A DNA stretch of 64,000 nt from Symbiodinium natans. Taxonomy: Eukaryota > Sar > Dinophyceae > Suessiales > Symbiodiniaceae. Positions within the stretch are counted from its first letter, which is position 1. Each line of letters starts with the position of its first letter. This document shows positions 48,353-61,400 of the stretch, piece after piece. The notes below the pieces were generated by a model, which was not told the origin of the DNA, ran no database searches, and saw only the letters and a list, made by a program, of their open reading frames with translations. The stretch spans positions 301,146 to 365,145 of the forward strand of contig CAJNDS010001779.1 in the NCBI GenBank assembly GCA_905221605.1, given 5' to 3'. The translations under genes and the position numbers were made by a program.

Positions 48353-49439
48353 AAGACCTACAAGGTTGGGATCTTCCCCATTATACGAACAGCTCCTTAT
48401 TAGGGTTTAGGGTTTAGGGTTTAGGGTTTGTTCCCCCTTATACGAACAGCTCCTTAACAGGGATTATCATGGAGGGGGGTTAATTACTAGAATCCCTATT
48501 AAGGACTGGTAGCCTAACGGGGAACATCCCAACTAGAAGGCAACAACAATCACAACGACGAGCTGCGGACTGAACCCTTGACGCCGAACCCAAAACCCCG
48601 ACATCATACCCCAGGGTCACCTTGATTGACGCCTCAACAAAAAGGTGAATGTGCACACTGTATGTCAGTTTTACACACAATAGTCAAGGAACAGCAAACG
48701 TTTGTATCTAGGCAAACCTAAACCCTAAACCCTAAAACCTAAACCCTAAACCCTAAACCCTAAACCCTTCCTCGCCTCAGAGGTCTCGAAGGAGGCCACG
48801 CTGGTGGAGGGGCTCGGGTCGCTAGACTGGCCCCCAGCATTGCAGGAGATCCTGAGATCTCGGGCTTAGGGTTCCAAAGTATGGGGCTAAAACCTAACCC
48901 TAAACCCTAAACCCAGACCCTAAACCCTAAACCCTAAACCCTAAACCCTATTATGCAACCCTGATATACGCTGCATATTTTCAGGGCCCATGCTTCAGAT
49001 CCCTATAAACAAGGGTAAGGGACCATACTAAGGGCCCATGGTTCAAACCTTAGATTAGAATTAGGGTTCGGGGGCTTGGGGTTTAGGGCTTAGGGTTTGC
49101 GGCTCAGGGGAGAGTCTTAGAGTTAGGGTTCCGGGGTTTGGGGTTTAGGGTTTGGGGATTAGGGTTCGGGGTTTATAAGGTTACATCGACATAGATTGGA
49201 GGAGATTTAGCACGAGCCAGTCAGTTTGAATGCATTTACGAAGCGAACATGCATGTGTGTGTATATGTATATATGTACCGTCTGTGCATACATATATACA
49301 CCCCTAATAATATGTACATGTTTAGTCCTAGTTTATTCATATTTATATACCAGCGTGCAACTATAAAACTTTCATATGGATGCATATATATATATACATA
49401 CATATATATATATATATGTACACATGCATACATACATGG

Positions 49440-49690
49440 CATATAGTCAGGCGCCGCTCGAATCTCAATTTAGAGATGGTGCGCCTAGAGGGCCTGTGCA
49501 AAAAAGGAAACGCGAAAACAAAAAAATAAAAACTGAAAAAACAAAAAAAAAACGCGCGCTTCCGCTAAAGACTGCCAACTTCACCTACCGTCGAAAAGAA
49601 TCCATTCAGGAATGTGTATCGCCGAGGGGAAGCGCGCGCTTCAACAAGAAACAACGTACGGCTCCAGAAGTGCCGGGCTGCTTCATTTCT
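49440..49690 (+). other. Basic open frame next to microsatellite
   Basis: Plus frame with a Lys/Arg-rich run (KRKRENKKIKTEKTKKKRA) then NFTYRRKESIQECVSPRGS, ending in a copy of the CACAAAG element. A-rich composition unlike neighbouring exons. Unrecognised; may be part of an inserted element. Confidence 0.25.
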
Positions 49691-49959
49691 TGGCTACACT
49701 CAGAAGGGTAGCTAAAAATTAAAATTTTGGCTGCCTTATTAAGAAACCCAATAAACCAAAAAAGGCTAAGGATCTAAAGTTACAGTAAAGTACCACAAAG
49801 ATTTGAGGATAAGGCGGCCCCTCTTGGGGGGGGGTTTCTGCGGTATTTCCCTTAAGCCCTCTTATAAACCCTAAACCTTGGGGTGCTCCCCCTTATACTA
49901 ACAGTCCAGAATCCCTAACTAAGGACTGTTCGTGCAATGGGGAACATCCCAACCCTAAA

Positions 49960-50065
49960 CCAGCCAACCTGAAGCTCGAAACTACTCAACTCGGTGCGTC
50001 GAAGGGTCCGTTCCTTGCAGGCGTCAGTGGTTCCTTTTGCGCTCTGGGCCACCTTCAGCGCACAA
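49960..50065 (-). CDS. Exon candidate, RFCALKVAQSAKGTTDACKER
   Basis: RFCALKVAQSAKGTTDACKE then TLRRTELSSFELQV. RRFCA and FELQV also occur in D exons, so a related module. Junctions unresolved. Confidence 0.45.
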
Positions 50066-50689
50066 AAACGAAGTGCTGGCCTATAACAGGAGGAGCTATT
50101 AGGCCCCCATATATAACGCGCGTAGTCAACCCTATAAAGGGCCTTTTGAAGGGGTCGTAGGGGAAACAATGGCCCCTATTAGGCCCCATAAATCCTCACA
50201 TTCAACCCTATCAAGGGCCTTTTTGCCCGTCCTGATAGGGCTCAGGGCAGCAACCCAAGAAAGGGGCTCAGGCGCTAGGATTGAAAAGGGCGCACTCTGC
50301 ACAACTTTGCTCCTTAATCGGAGTTCTAACCACGGCCCTCACCCTCAAAAAACAAAAACAAAAACACACATACACACATATATATATATATATACAATGT
50401 TCTATATATATATATGTGTAAACGAAAGAATACAGAAACAAAGAGGGTACTCTTTGAGCGTCCCAAGCTTTGGGAGCTCAGGCTTCCTGTGGCTCAACCG
50501 AAAACTCCCCTTTCGAGCCCCTAAAAACCAGGGAATCAACATGGGGTGTTTCCGAAATTCGGGGTACCTAATTTTGGGGTCTAAACCCTCCGAAAGAGGG
50601 GGTACCTTATTGGGGGTCTATTCCCTCAACCCTAAACCCTAAACCCTAAACCCTAAACCCTAAACCCGCCCCTATGTCAAAGCTCCCGC

Positions 50690-50795
50690 CTCCCAGCACT
50701 GCCGCTGGGTGAGGAAGTCGATGGAGGGTGACTTCCAATCCAAGTTGAGGTCCGGAATGAGCCTTAAGGCGGGCGTTGGATTGAAAGGGAAGGTC
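50690..50795 (-). CDS. E exon candidate near 3' limit
   Basis: Two frames are open; one reads IPDLNLDWKSPSIDFLTQRQ then CWEAG. Flanked by inverted telomeric arrays. Confidence 0.4.
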
Positions 50796-53700
50796 CATCG
50801 GGTTTAGGGTTTAGGGTTTACGGTTTAGGGTTTAGGGTTTAGGGTTTAGGGTTCAGGGCTTAGGTAAGGTTTGGTTGAGCGTTTAGGCTTCGCCTGTAGC
50901 CTAGAGTTACAGACACACAAGAGCCATGCACCTCTAAGTAGTGGCGTCGTCGGTAGCTTACAGGAAATACATCGAGGGGGCTTAGTTCCCTAAACTCTCA
51001 ACTGCAAGCCCTGAAACCCAAAACCCTAAGCCCTAAACCCTAAACCCTAAGCCCTACATCTTAAACGCTAAATACTAAACCTTACCATAAAGCAAGCAAC
51101 CCACTTTGGGGGGCAAAATGAACCCGACAGTTGGGGTCATGTACCCTACACTACTCCAGTCCCTATTAAGGAAGAGGAACCATAAGCCCTGTTTAGGGTT
51201 CCAGGGGTTTAGGGGTTTAGGGGTTTAGGGTCTAGGGCTTGGGGTTTAGGGTTTAGGGTTTAGGGCAGCGTTCCTTCGGCCCCCGAGGCAAAAACCCCAA
51301 GACCCCAAACCCAACTCCTGGGGACAAGTAGCGCATCCCAGGTGTCCAGGGCCAACTGGCAGCCAAAGCGTTTAGGGTTCAGGGTATTTAGGAGTTTTCA
51401 GGATTGATAGGGTTCAGGGTATATAGAGTCTTTAGGATTGATAGGGTTCATGAGTATATAGAGTTTTTAGGATTGATAGGGTTCATGAGTATTGATAGGG
51501 TTCATAGGGTTTATAGGGTTCGTATAGGGTTTATAGTGTTTTTTAGGGTTTATAGGGTTGAAAGGATTTCATAGCAGGGTTTAGGGCTTCCGAATATCAG
51601 GGCGGTGGCTTTGGGGCAGACGGGGGAAGGGGGGCCGCGCGGGCGGAGGGGGAAGGTTAGGGTTTGTGGGGCTTAGGTTGAGTTCTGTAGGGTCTAGGAC
51701 CAACTCATGCAGTGTTTCCGAACTGTCTTTGGGGGTATTCGAGCATTTAGATGGAAACTCTCATCTGCGATAGAGACAGAAATCCAGCCGCTACACCCTT
51801 GAGTTAAAGGACCCGGTGGGCCTTTACTTTACCAACGCTGTCTACAAAAATCGCTTCAAATATCCCGGGTCCGAAAATCCTCAAAACCGAAGATGAATCC
51901 TAAACCCTGGGATGTTTCCCCTTATACTAGCAGTCCTTAATCGGGATTGTAGTACCCCTCTTAGAATCCTATTATACTAACAAACCACCCGAGCCCTGAA
52001 ACCCTAACCACCCGAGCCTGGGCTGTGCCAATACGGGTCGGGAGGGTAAATAAAGCAAGGACAACAAGCCCATGGTAACACCCTATAGAGAACTTATGGA
52101 AACCTTACCGAGTAAAACCTTCAAGGCCCACCCACTAAATCACCAAGAAGGCGAACCCCCCAAATCCTGAACCCTGAACCCTAAACCCTTAACCCTAACC
52201 CTAAACCCTAAACCTAAACCCTATACCCTAAACCCTAAACCCTAAACCCTATATAAACCCTAACCCCCCCCTTCGGAGGGGGGGAAAAACACAACAACCG
52301 GCCTCCGTCGCTTCGTCGATGACATCCCCCACAACGTCGCCAGCAACGGAGCTGAAGCAGTCGAGGCCTGCGCCCCCCATCGGGTTCAGGGCTTAGGGTT
52401 TAGGGTTTAGGGTTTCGGGTTTAGGGTTTAGGGCTCAGGGGTTCCATGGTCCCTTCTTATGGGCCCCTTGAAAGGGTACCCCTTATATACCCCTAAAACC
52501 CTATGCAAACTCAGCGCCCATACATCAGAACCCTTTGGAGGAGGTAAGGGGCCAGAGTAAGGGCCCATGAAACTACTCTTACCCGATTGTAAACCCCCAA
52601 GCCCCTTGAAAAAGGGCCTTAATTGATAGAATAGCGTCCTTCCAAAGAAATCTTTGTAGTATACTTGTACGGGGAACGAGGGACTATGATAGTGGTAATG
52701 ATTCCGACCCATGTATGAGACCCCCCCAAACAATCCCCGCCCCCCCAAGCCCCTGAACCCCCAAAAATGCCCTGTAGCCCTGTCAGGCCTGAAACGAGAA
52801 ACCGATTGGCAGCCTCCGCGACGGATCCTTGCTTGTTGTGGAGGGTTTAGGGTCTAAGGTTTAGAGTAAAACCCTAAACCTTTCCTTTCCTGTGCGTACA
52901 GCAGTAAGCTGGTGCTGGCCAAAAACGGGTCAAGACCCGCAGCCAAGAACCTGAACCCTATAAACTCTAAACCCTGACAACCCTAAAAGGGTCTATAGGG
53001 CTTGGGGTCGGTCATGGGGCTTGGGGTTGTTGAGGCTTGGGGTCTCTGAGGATTTGAAGAACGCGTCCCAAAAGCCAGGTGAGCTCCCTGGGGACCAAAT
53101 GAACCCTGAAGGGGTTTACGGCTCATAATTTTCTTAAGAGGGACTATAGTAGGGTTTCGGTTTTAGGGTTTAGGGTCTAGGGGGTTTGTGGTTCATACAC
53201 CTCAAGAAGAATTATAGCCATGTAGTGTATCTGAACCCAATCTAAGGGTTCATGCGGTCCCCAAAGTTCAGGGGACCTCCCCTCGACCTTGAGAGAGTGT
53301 GGTAGCCCAGTAGCCATATCATAATAAGGGCACCCCTTTTGGGGTTGGCTACTGTCGAAGGGAACCCATACGCAAAAAAAGGGCAAAGGGCCACCACCGG
53401 GCTACTAAGCCTAGACCCTATACCCTAAACCCTGAACCCTAAACCCTAAACCCTTTAAACCCTAAACCCTAAGACCCAGGGGCGGATGGCGTCTGCGATG
53501 GTGTCCTGTAGGAAGCTCGTGTCCAAGGAGACGGCGATCTGGTCCTAGCGGATAATTTGGTGATGGATTCCCCTACCCCCCCCTTGAATGACCTTATAAG
53601 TAAGCTTAAGTATCCCTAAATAGCCTCTTTTGGTGGGGGGAACATAGGGGGGGGGTAGTATAGAGGGGGGCCAGTAGGGGAACCCATGATTTGAAGGCAA

Positions 53701-54079
53701 ACCTGAGTTCTGTGGGCTCTATCGGGTGTAGGGTTTGCACTCTCAAAAACCGAAACCCTATAAGCCCTATAAACCCTATATATATATGTACATACCTAAA
53801 CCCTATCACGCCAGAAACTCTATCAACCCTATATAAACACCAAAAACCCGAAAAGCCGATAACACAAACACAAAAAAAAAGGCTACCCGACCTCTCAAGT
53901 CTATTCCAGACCTTGGGGACCAAATGAACCCTCACATTGGGGTCTTATAACCTACACTGCTGTAATTCCTAATCTTGTACATGAACCATGCTCCCCCTAA
54001 ACCCTGGGCTCTAAACCCCAAGCCCTAAACCTTAAACTCTGACGCCTAAACCTAAACCCTAAACCCTAAACCCTAAACC

Positions 54080-54125
<46 letters not shown>

Positions 54126-57100
54126 ACCCTAAACCCTAAACCCTAAACCCTAAACCCTAAACCCTTTTAGGGTTCCTGTGTGGTCCCCACTTGGGATCAC
54201 TCCGAGGGGCCGGGATGCCCAAAGCGGAGAGGCCGGCCGTGGCGATCAGGTTGAGGCCGACTGCGACGCAGGCGTCCACCTCAGGGGGCAGGTTAGGGTT
54301 TAGGGTTTAGGGTTTAGGGTTTAGGGCTTAGGGCTTAGGGTTTAGGGTTTAGGGCTTAGAGGGTACAGGGTTTAGGGTTTAGGGCTTAGGGCTTAGGGTT
54401 TAGGGTTTAGGGTTTAGGGGTTTGAGGGTTGAGGTGTCTAGGCCAAGCAAAGCCACGAAACTAAGGTGATGCCAAGCTACAGTGTCAGCACTGCGCGTGC
54501 TGTTCGTGACCAGGGAGATTCCAGATTCAAGCCCGCCACCGGTCTGGATCAGGCTTCCCGATGCAGTGGTCGTCTTGTACGAGATCGTTCCTTTCTCAGA
54601 CTAAGCCCTGCTGCTTCGGTTTAGGGCTTGGGGTTTATGGCTTCGGGCTTGGGGTTTGGGGTTTTGGTTTTCGGGATTATCAGGCCCCCTTCAGAACAAA
54701 ACAGAACACCAATGGTAGTAAGGATTGAAGGGGGGTCTCAGGGCCCATATCCTCCCCCAAAACAGAAGGGCCGTAAAGCCCTAATATTAGGGCCCATACG
54801 CCCCTCCCCCCCCCCCTACCCCCCCCCCCCCCCCCCCCCCCACCACCTTACCCCCCCCCCCCACACGGCCTTCGTAAGCCTTACAACCCCTCAGATATGT
54901 TCGGACACAGATTCCAGCGGCGCGAATCTCGACGCTCACTTGGGGCTTTATGGTCACCGGCACACCAGGTATCAGCCAAATCACCACCTGCGCAGAGTAG
55001 ACAGCCGAACGAACGCCCGAAGCCTAAACCCTACCAGCAAGGGCGTTGATACCCCATAACCCCTTAGCAAGGCCGTTTATAGGGTTGATTATGGGGATTA
55101 GAATTAGGCTTAAAAGCCCCATCCTGGTAACACCCCAAACCCTTGAAACGCCTAATCCGTCAACTACGGTTTAGGGTCTCGGGACCCTGGAGTAAGAAGT
55201 CGATGCGTGTGTTGCTTGCTTTTTGCAGGGCCCGGGCCGCTGACCGTGAGGCGATCGTCATATATAGATAGTCTAGCATGCTTCTTCTTTGCCCATGCCC
55301 CCTTACGGAAACCTTCTGCAGCCTTGACCTGAAATTACGGGCAGGGAGGGCGCCTGCAAACAAACCCTGAACCCTAAACCCTGTACTTGGAGGTCCAGGA
55401 TACTTCTGACCCCCAATTCGAACTGTACCTATACGCCCCCAAAAACACCCCGCAGTCCTCTAAGTAGGTTAGAAGTAGACTTATGATTGGGGTTGTAAGT
55501 ACCCATGAACCTTCAAGTAGGGTTCAGGGTTTGGGGGTTTAGTGTTTGGGATTTGGGGTTTAGGGGTTTAAGGGTTTTAGGGTCCCTAAACCCTAAACCA
55601 TAAACCCTAAACCCTAAAACCTAAACCCTAAACCCTAACCCCTAAACCCTAACCCATGAACCTCTACGTACATTACCCACCTCAGGACCCAATCCGAAGC
55701 GGACGATGGCATCCGCGGACAAGGCGACGTCGACGCCCGCCTTGCTCGGGGGTTTAGGGTTTAGGGTTTAGGGTTTAGGGTTTAGGGTTTAGGGTTTAGG
55801 GCCAGCAATGGGTTTTGGGCTTTCCCAACACGAAAACCGAAGCTAAGCAAGACTCCTTGAACCATAAATCAGGGTCCTACTACTATGACAACTATGATGT
55901 ACGGGGGGACATTCCTTACTTGAAGGTTTTTGGAAGTTATTGGATGATTCCATTGGTCCAGGGCAAAGCAAAGCTGCGGATGCAAGAAGCAACTACCCCT
56001 AAGCCCTTCTGAAATCATGGTCGCCCTTATTCAGCCCCATGCCACCACAACACAAATGTTCAAGAAACCCTCCGCCCTTATAAGCCCTATAAGCCTGTTA
56101 ACATGAAACCCTCAGCCCCCCAAATCTTCAGGACTCTTGTTGCATGCCCGATAAGCTCCCCTCTGAGATCCGGTCCCTCCGGGTGAAATCCGCTCCCTTT
56201 GCTGTGCCGGTCACCTGCCAAAGGATCACAGTCCTGCTGGGCTTCGGGCTTGAAAATACCTTTAGTGTAACATCTTTCCAGTCCGGTGAGGAGGCCGTAC
56301 TAGGCGGTTCATGGGTACTTATGAGAAGGGTTATAAGTCCATAAATACCAGTTTGACCATAGTTTCCCTACCTCTAACCTTACATAGAAGTACCCAAATG
56401 AACTTGCAAGTATCGGAATCAGTTCATCACTTAAAAGGCTCGGAATTAGCATGGACAAAGTATCACTGCGGCGGGGATAGCATTCGTGATATCGGGGCAA
56501 GGGATATAAACTGTTGCTATAGATCGCCCTAAACCCTAAACCCTAAACCCTAAACCCTAAACCCTAAACCCTAAACCCTAAACCCCAATCCCCCCAATTC
56601 CCCCCAATCTGGATGGCCCGGGTTTATCCCCACCTTTCCGGTCTGCGGGTCGACCTTGAAGCTTGCGCCGCTCGTTAAATCTGCCTGGCAACTTAGCTGC
56701 AGGGCTCAGTGTTGCGGGTTTAGGCTCTGGGCTTTATAGGGTTTAGGGTTTAGGGTTTAGGGTTTAGGGTTTAGGATTTTGGGTTGAGTGCAGATTTGGG
56801 AGAGGGGTGGGTTGAGGGGCGGGCCGGGGGGGGTGGGGGGGAAGGATTCTGGTTGCAGTTGCGGGTTTTACGTAGATGTGTACGATACACTGTGTATACA
56901 ATGTGCCTGGCATCTGTGCATGTCGGTTGGCTATGCTCTAACAAATCTGTGCGTATTCATGCCTCTTTGAAGCCGCGTGCTATCAAAGTCTCTGGCCACT
57001 ACAAATACGACTTGTTCGCGCCGCGGTCAAGGTCATTCCAGGAACTTAATGGCTAGGTTGAAAGCCAGGTTGTAAACAGGATAGCTGGGTACTCACGACC

Positions 57101-58426
57101 CTACTTCTAACCTACTACTGCTAAGTTCCCTCCGCCTGTAAGGTACTTGGAACACGCTGAACGTGTCCTTAAGCTTGGCTCTGACCAGTAGCCAGCCATG
57201 AACATGTGCGAATGGTTTTTGATGCTCGTACTTGTCACATGCTTCAGCTGGCAAGGCTCTTTCGTTTGTGCCGTGTGCCGTTAAATTGCTAACCTGCGCC
57301 GATGCCGCCCGACGCTCGACAAACCCCAATGGCACGGCTGATTTGCCTCACGCTACCCTAAAGCCTAAAGCCTAAAGCCTAAAGCCCAAAGCCCAAAGTC
57401 CAAAGCCCAAACCCCAACCTACATCCTAAGCCCAGAACACCCTCCCCCCCCGCCCCATTTGGGGGGAGGGCGGGGGGGGTTCAGGCTTCAGGTAGGGTTC
57501 CACTCTAAACCCTAAACCCTAAACCCTAAGCCCGAAACCCGAAACCCTAACCCTAACCCGCCATAGAGGCAGCGTGGCAAACACTAAACACAAGGAGGTG
57601 CGATTTAGGGTTTAGGGTTTAGGGTTTAGGGTTTAGGGTTTAGGGTTTAGGGACAGGATCTGGAGCCGAGACTACCTCTCCTAAGTTTCCTGAATCCTGC
57701 TTTTGCCTCCCTTGACTCCTTCAGTGTACTCCACGGATCGGCGACCCACGGAACAGGAGCTAGACCCAAAAAACCCTGAAACCCGAAACCCAAACCCTGA
57801 CAATGGGATACAAATGTGTTTTGGTTTAGGATGGAAACTGGAACGTCTCTAAATGTCGCAATCTTTGTGGTCCCTTGTGATCAGTGCCCTAGAGACCCCA
57901 GACACCCTAGAGACCCTTTTGACCCTAGAGACCCTTTTGACCCTGTATTTAGTTCGACCTTATAGACCCTAAACCCTAAACCCTAACTAAACCCTAAACC
58001 CTAAACCCTAAACCCTAGACCCTAGACCCTAAACCCTAAACCCTAAACCCTATAGACCCTAAACCCCAAACCCTGCGGGCCTCGAGCTTGGTGGCAACCG
58101 CCCCAGTAAGGGAACCAAAGGCATCCGCCTCTGCAAGGCCCTGGACCATCACCTTGGGCACCCTAAACCCTAAACCCTAAACCCTCAACCCTAAACCCTG
58201 AACCCTGAACCCTAAACCCGAAGCTCGTAGGGCTTGCAGGGTTTATGCGGGTTTATGCGGCTCAGGCAGGGCTCGTCCGATGCTCTCTGCAGGCGGTAGG
58301 ACCCTGAAACGCGATGCACCCCGAGAGTATTAAACAGCCCTGAACCCTAAACCCTCAAGAACCAGGCTGGGCTCTGAAACTCCTGCACGGGGAAAGCTGG
58401 GAGGGGTGGTTGGGTTGGGGGGGGGG

Positions 58427-58467
<41 letters not shown>

Positions 58468-61400
58468 ACAAAAACTGCAGAGAGCAGATGTCTCGAAAGC
58501 GTTGCCAGTGTGGGATGTGAAAGTAACATGATGTAAGAGCCCATCAGCACGTATGCAAGTATGCATCACCGCCATCATCACCATCATCACCATCCACTCC
58601 TCGCGCTTTTCGGCACGATTCTCAGGCATGCAAAGTACAGTTTTGTTTGTTCCGAAACGCTTCGTGTGCAGGACTAACAGCATGTTCTGTTGCGCCACTT
58701 CTTCTGTCGGTCCTTTCACGAAATCCCTTTGGAACCTTCTTGTGCTCCCACATTCCGGCACCTTCTGTTAAGAAGCGCTTCAATCGGCGTGCAGAGACAA
58801 GGCAAACTCGTACTACCTGGTCGCCGAATCGAGCGCGCACGGCGCGAGCACATTCCCTTACAATCGCCCCCCCCCCCCTACTTTCCGCGAGTGCCATGCC
58901 CGTTGCGAGATTTGCTGCGGGCACAGCACATAGCTCCGCTGTCATACGCTTAAGCCCTACAGTTGGTTGTGGTCGCAAGCATCAAACAATGTATAGCAAG
59001 AGCCCACAAAAAACGTAGGTTTCGGGCTCGCAAGGTAAACTAAACCCTTAGACCCTAAACCGAAACCCCCTGAACCCTAAACCCTAAACCCCAAAACCCA
59101 ACTCTTAAGGTAAACTAAGCCCTAAACCCTAAACCCTAAACCCTTAAACCCTAAACCCGATAGTTCACACTGCGAAAGAATAAAGCCACAGGCACTATGA
59201 GGCAGCCGTAGGTTCCACAAACCTTGGCTTGCTGAAGGGTTTAGGGTTTAGGGTTTAAGGTTTAGGGGTTTAGGGCTTTAGGGCTTAGGTCTCAGGCTCC
59301 TACCCGTGAGTTTGAGGCGAGTGGACAGCAGAGTCGTGCAACCCCCCGCACTATTCCCTCAGAACTGCCAAGACATGGTTCGTTGATTACGAACCCCCAA
59401 ACCTGCTTTTTATCAGGGGTTTATACTAATTAAGAACCTGCAAAAGAGTAGGTTTTGGGCTCTTAAGGAGCCAAGGCATGGTTCGATGAGTCTCAGCCCA
59501 TCAAAGCTTTAAGAACTCCCAGAGCCTGCCTTTTGTTCAGGGTTTAGGGTTTAGGGTTTAGGGTTTAGGGCTTTATACGAAGAACCCTGCCAAAGAGTAG
59601 GTTTTGGGCTCTTAAGGAGCAGTCCAAGTAGCTGTCTTCGTGTAGGGCTTCTCCGGAAAGCGTCGCGCAGCCGTGAAAGAGCAAGCGCCCTTGCCTGGGA
59701 AAAGACTCTAAAAGTGTGAGGAAACGACCCAGACCCTAATCCCCAAACCCTCCTTGGAGGTTCATGAGGGTACTTATAAGTAGATTTCAAATACCCTGAG
59801 TTAACCATAGTTACCCTGCCTAGAACAATACGGTTCTATCCATAGTACACTCACTTCTAACCTGCTTATAAGTATACCCTAAACCCTAAACCCTAAACCC
59901 TAAACCCTAAACCCTAAAACCAAAACCTACACCCTAAACCCTAAACCCTAAACCCTAGTAAGTCCTGGCGGCCACTTTGAGGTCTGCGGTCAAGTTGTTG
60001 CGGGAGGTTGACTTCAAGGGTTTAGGGTTGCTTGCAGAAGGTCAGAAGGCAGCGTGAAGGGCAAGAAGCACTTTCACATGGTTTAATCAATCCCCCCCCC
60101 CCCCCCCCCCCCCCAAACCCTAAACCCCAAACCCTAAACCCTAAAGCCTAAAGCCTAAACCCTATACCCTACACCCCAGTACCCATAAACTGCTTAGATT
60201 CTAGAGGAGCACCATAGGAGCCCCAATAAAGATCCAGGGCACCTTCCAGTAGCGCCTCTAACACCAGGCGTGTTGACCTTGCTTGTTCACTATAGGGTCC
60301 TTATACGTTTAGGGTCTAGGGTTTAGGGTTTAGGGTTTAGGGCTACCAGTACCCATATGGCAATAAGGGCACCCTGTTTTTGGCTAGTTACTTTATAATG
60401 GGAACCCAGAACGCTAAAGAAGAGTAAAGGGTACCACTGGGCTACCAAGTATAAGTAGGGTTGAGGGTTTAGGATTTAGGAAGAAGTAGGGTACGTATGG
60501 TTGTGATCTCATTCAGGGTGCCGATAGCCCCACTTACAAGTAAGCGTGAACCTCCAAGCACGATCAAAAGGATCAAGACAAGAAGGCTGTCTGGGATTTA
60601 TCAGTGCGACCCCCCTAAGCCGGAAACCCTAAACCCTAAACCCTAAACCCTAAACCCTAAACCCCAAACCCTAAACCCTAAACCCAATGGCCAAGTTTGG
60701 GATCTTGGAATACCAAACAGACAGTCAACTGCAAAAACTTCGAGAGTGCAATGCAAGCTTCACGCTCACATCCACCGTGGTCTCTCCAGAAAGAAGGTCC
60801 ACGTTGCCTGGTTTCAGTTATCTACTACAGGGTGGGGCCCCCTTACTATACTAACTGTAGTTAAGGGACTTATAACCTAACTTAGGGTCCTTATAACCCA
60901 ATTTAGGGCCCTTATAACTCTACTTATAACTAGGGGGCCCAACCCTGTATCTACTACTTGCTTAAGAACCCCGAGCAAATAAACATATTCTTCCTTACTA
61001 AGGGTAATATAGGGATCATTATGGTTTTTCTTTTGGGGTTCTTAAGCAAATGGTAGTTATAGGCTTCTTTAGGGACGGGGGGGTTCAAGGGGGGTAGGTA
61101 CCTAGGGAACCATAGGGAAGCTTGGGGAGCCTTAGGGAGTATTAGGGAACCTTGGGTTACACCCCCGCCCTTGTGACCCTAAACCCTAAACCATAAACCC
61201 TAAACCCTAAACCCTAAACCCTAAACCCTAAACCCTGCACCCTACACCCTAAACCAATCAGAGCCTACCATGCCGAAACCCGGAGAGTAAGACATGACAT
61301 AGACACAATGAGCCATGCAAAAGCTCGACGCGAAGATCCAAACCTTACAGCCCAGCTTGTGAAGAAAGAGCAGTTTAGGGTTTAGGGTTTAGGGTTTAGG

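Noticed and set aside
57093-57335. 80-codon minus frame as an exon of gene E
   Set aside because: The exons on either side (58081-58152 and 56640-56684) join directly in frame and complete a repeated motif without it.
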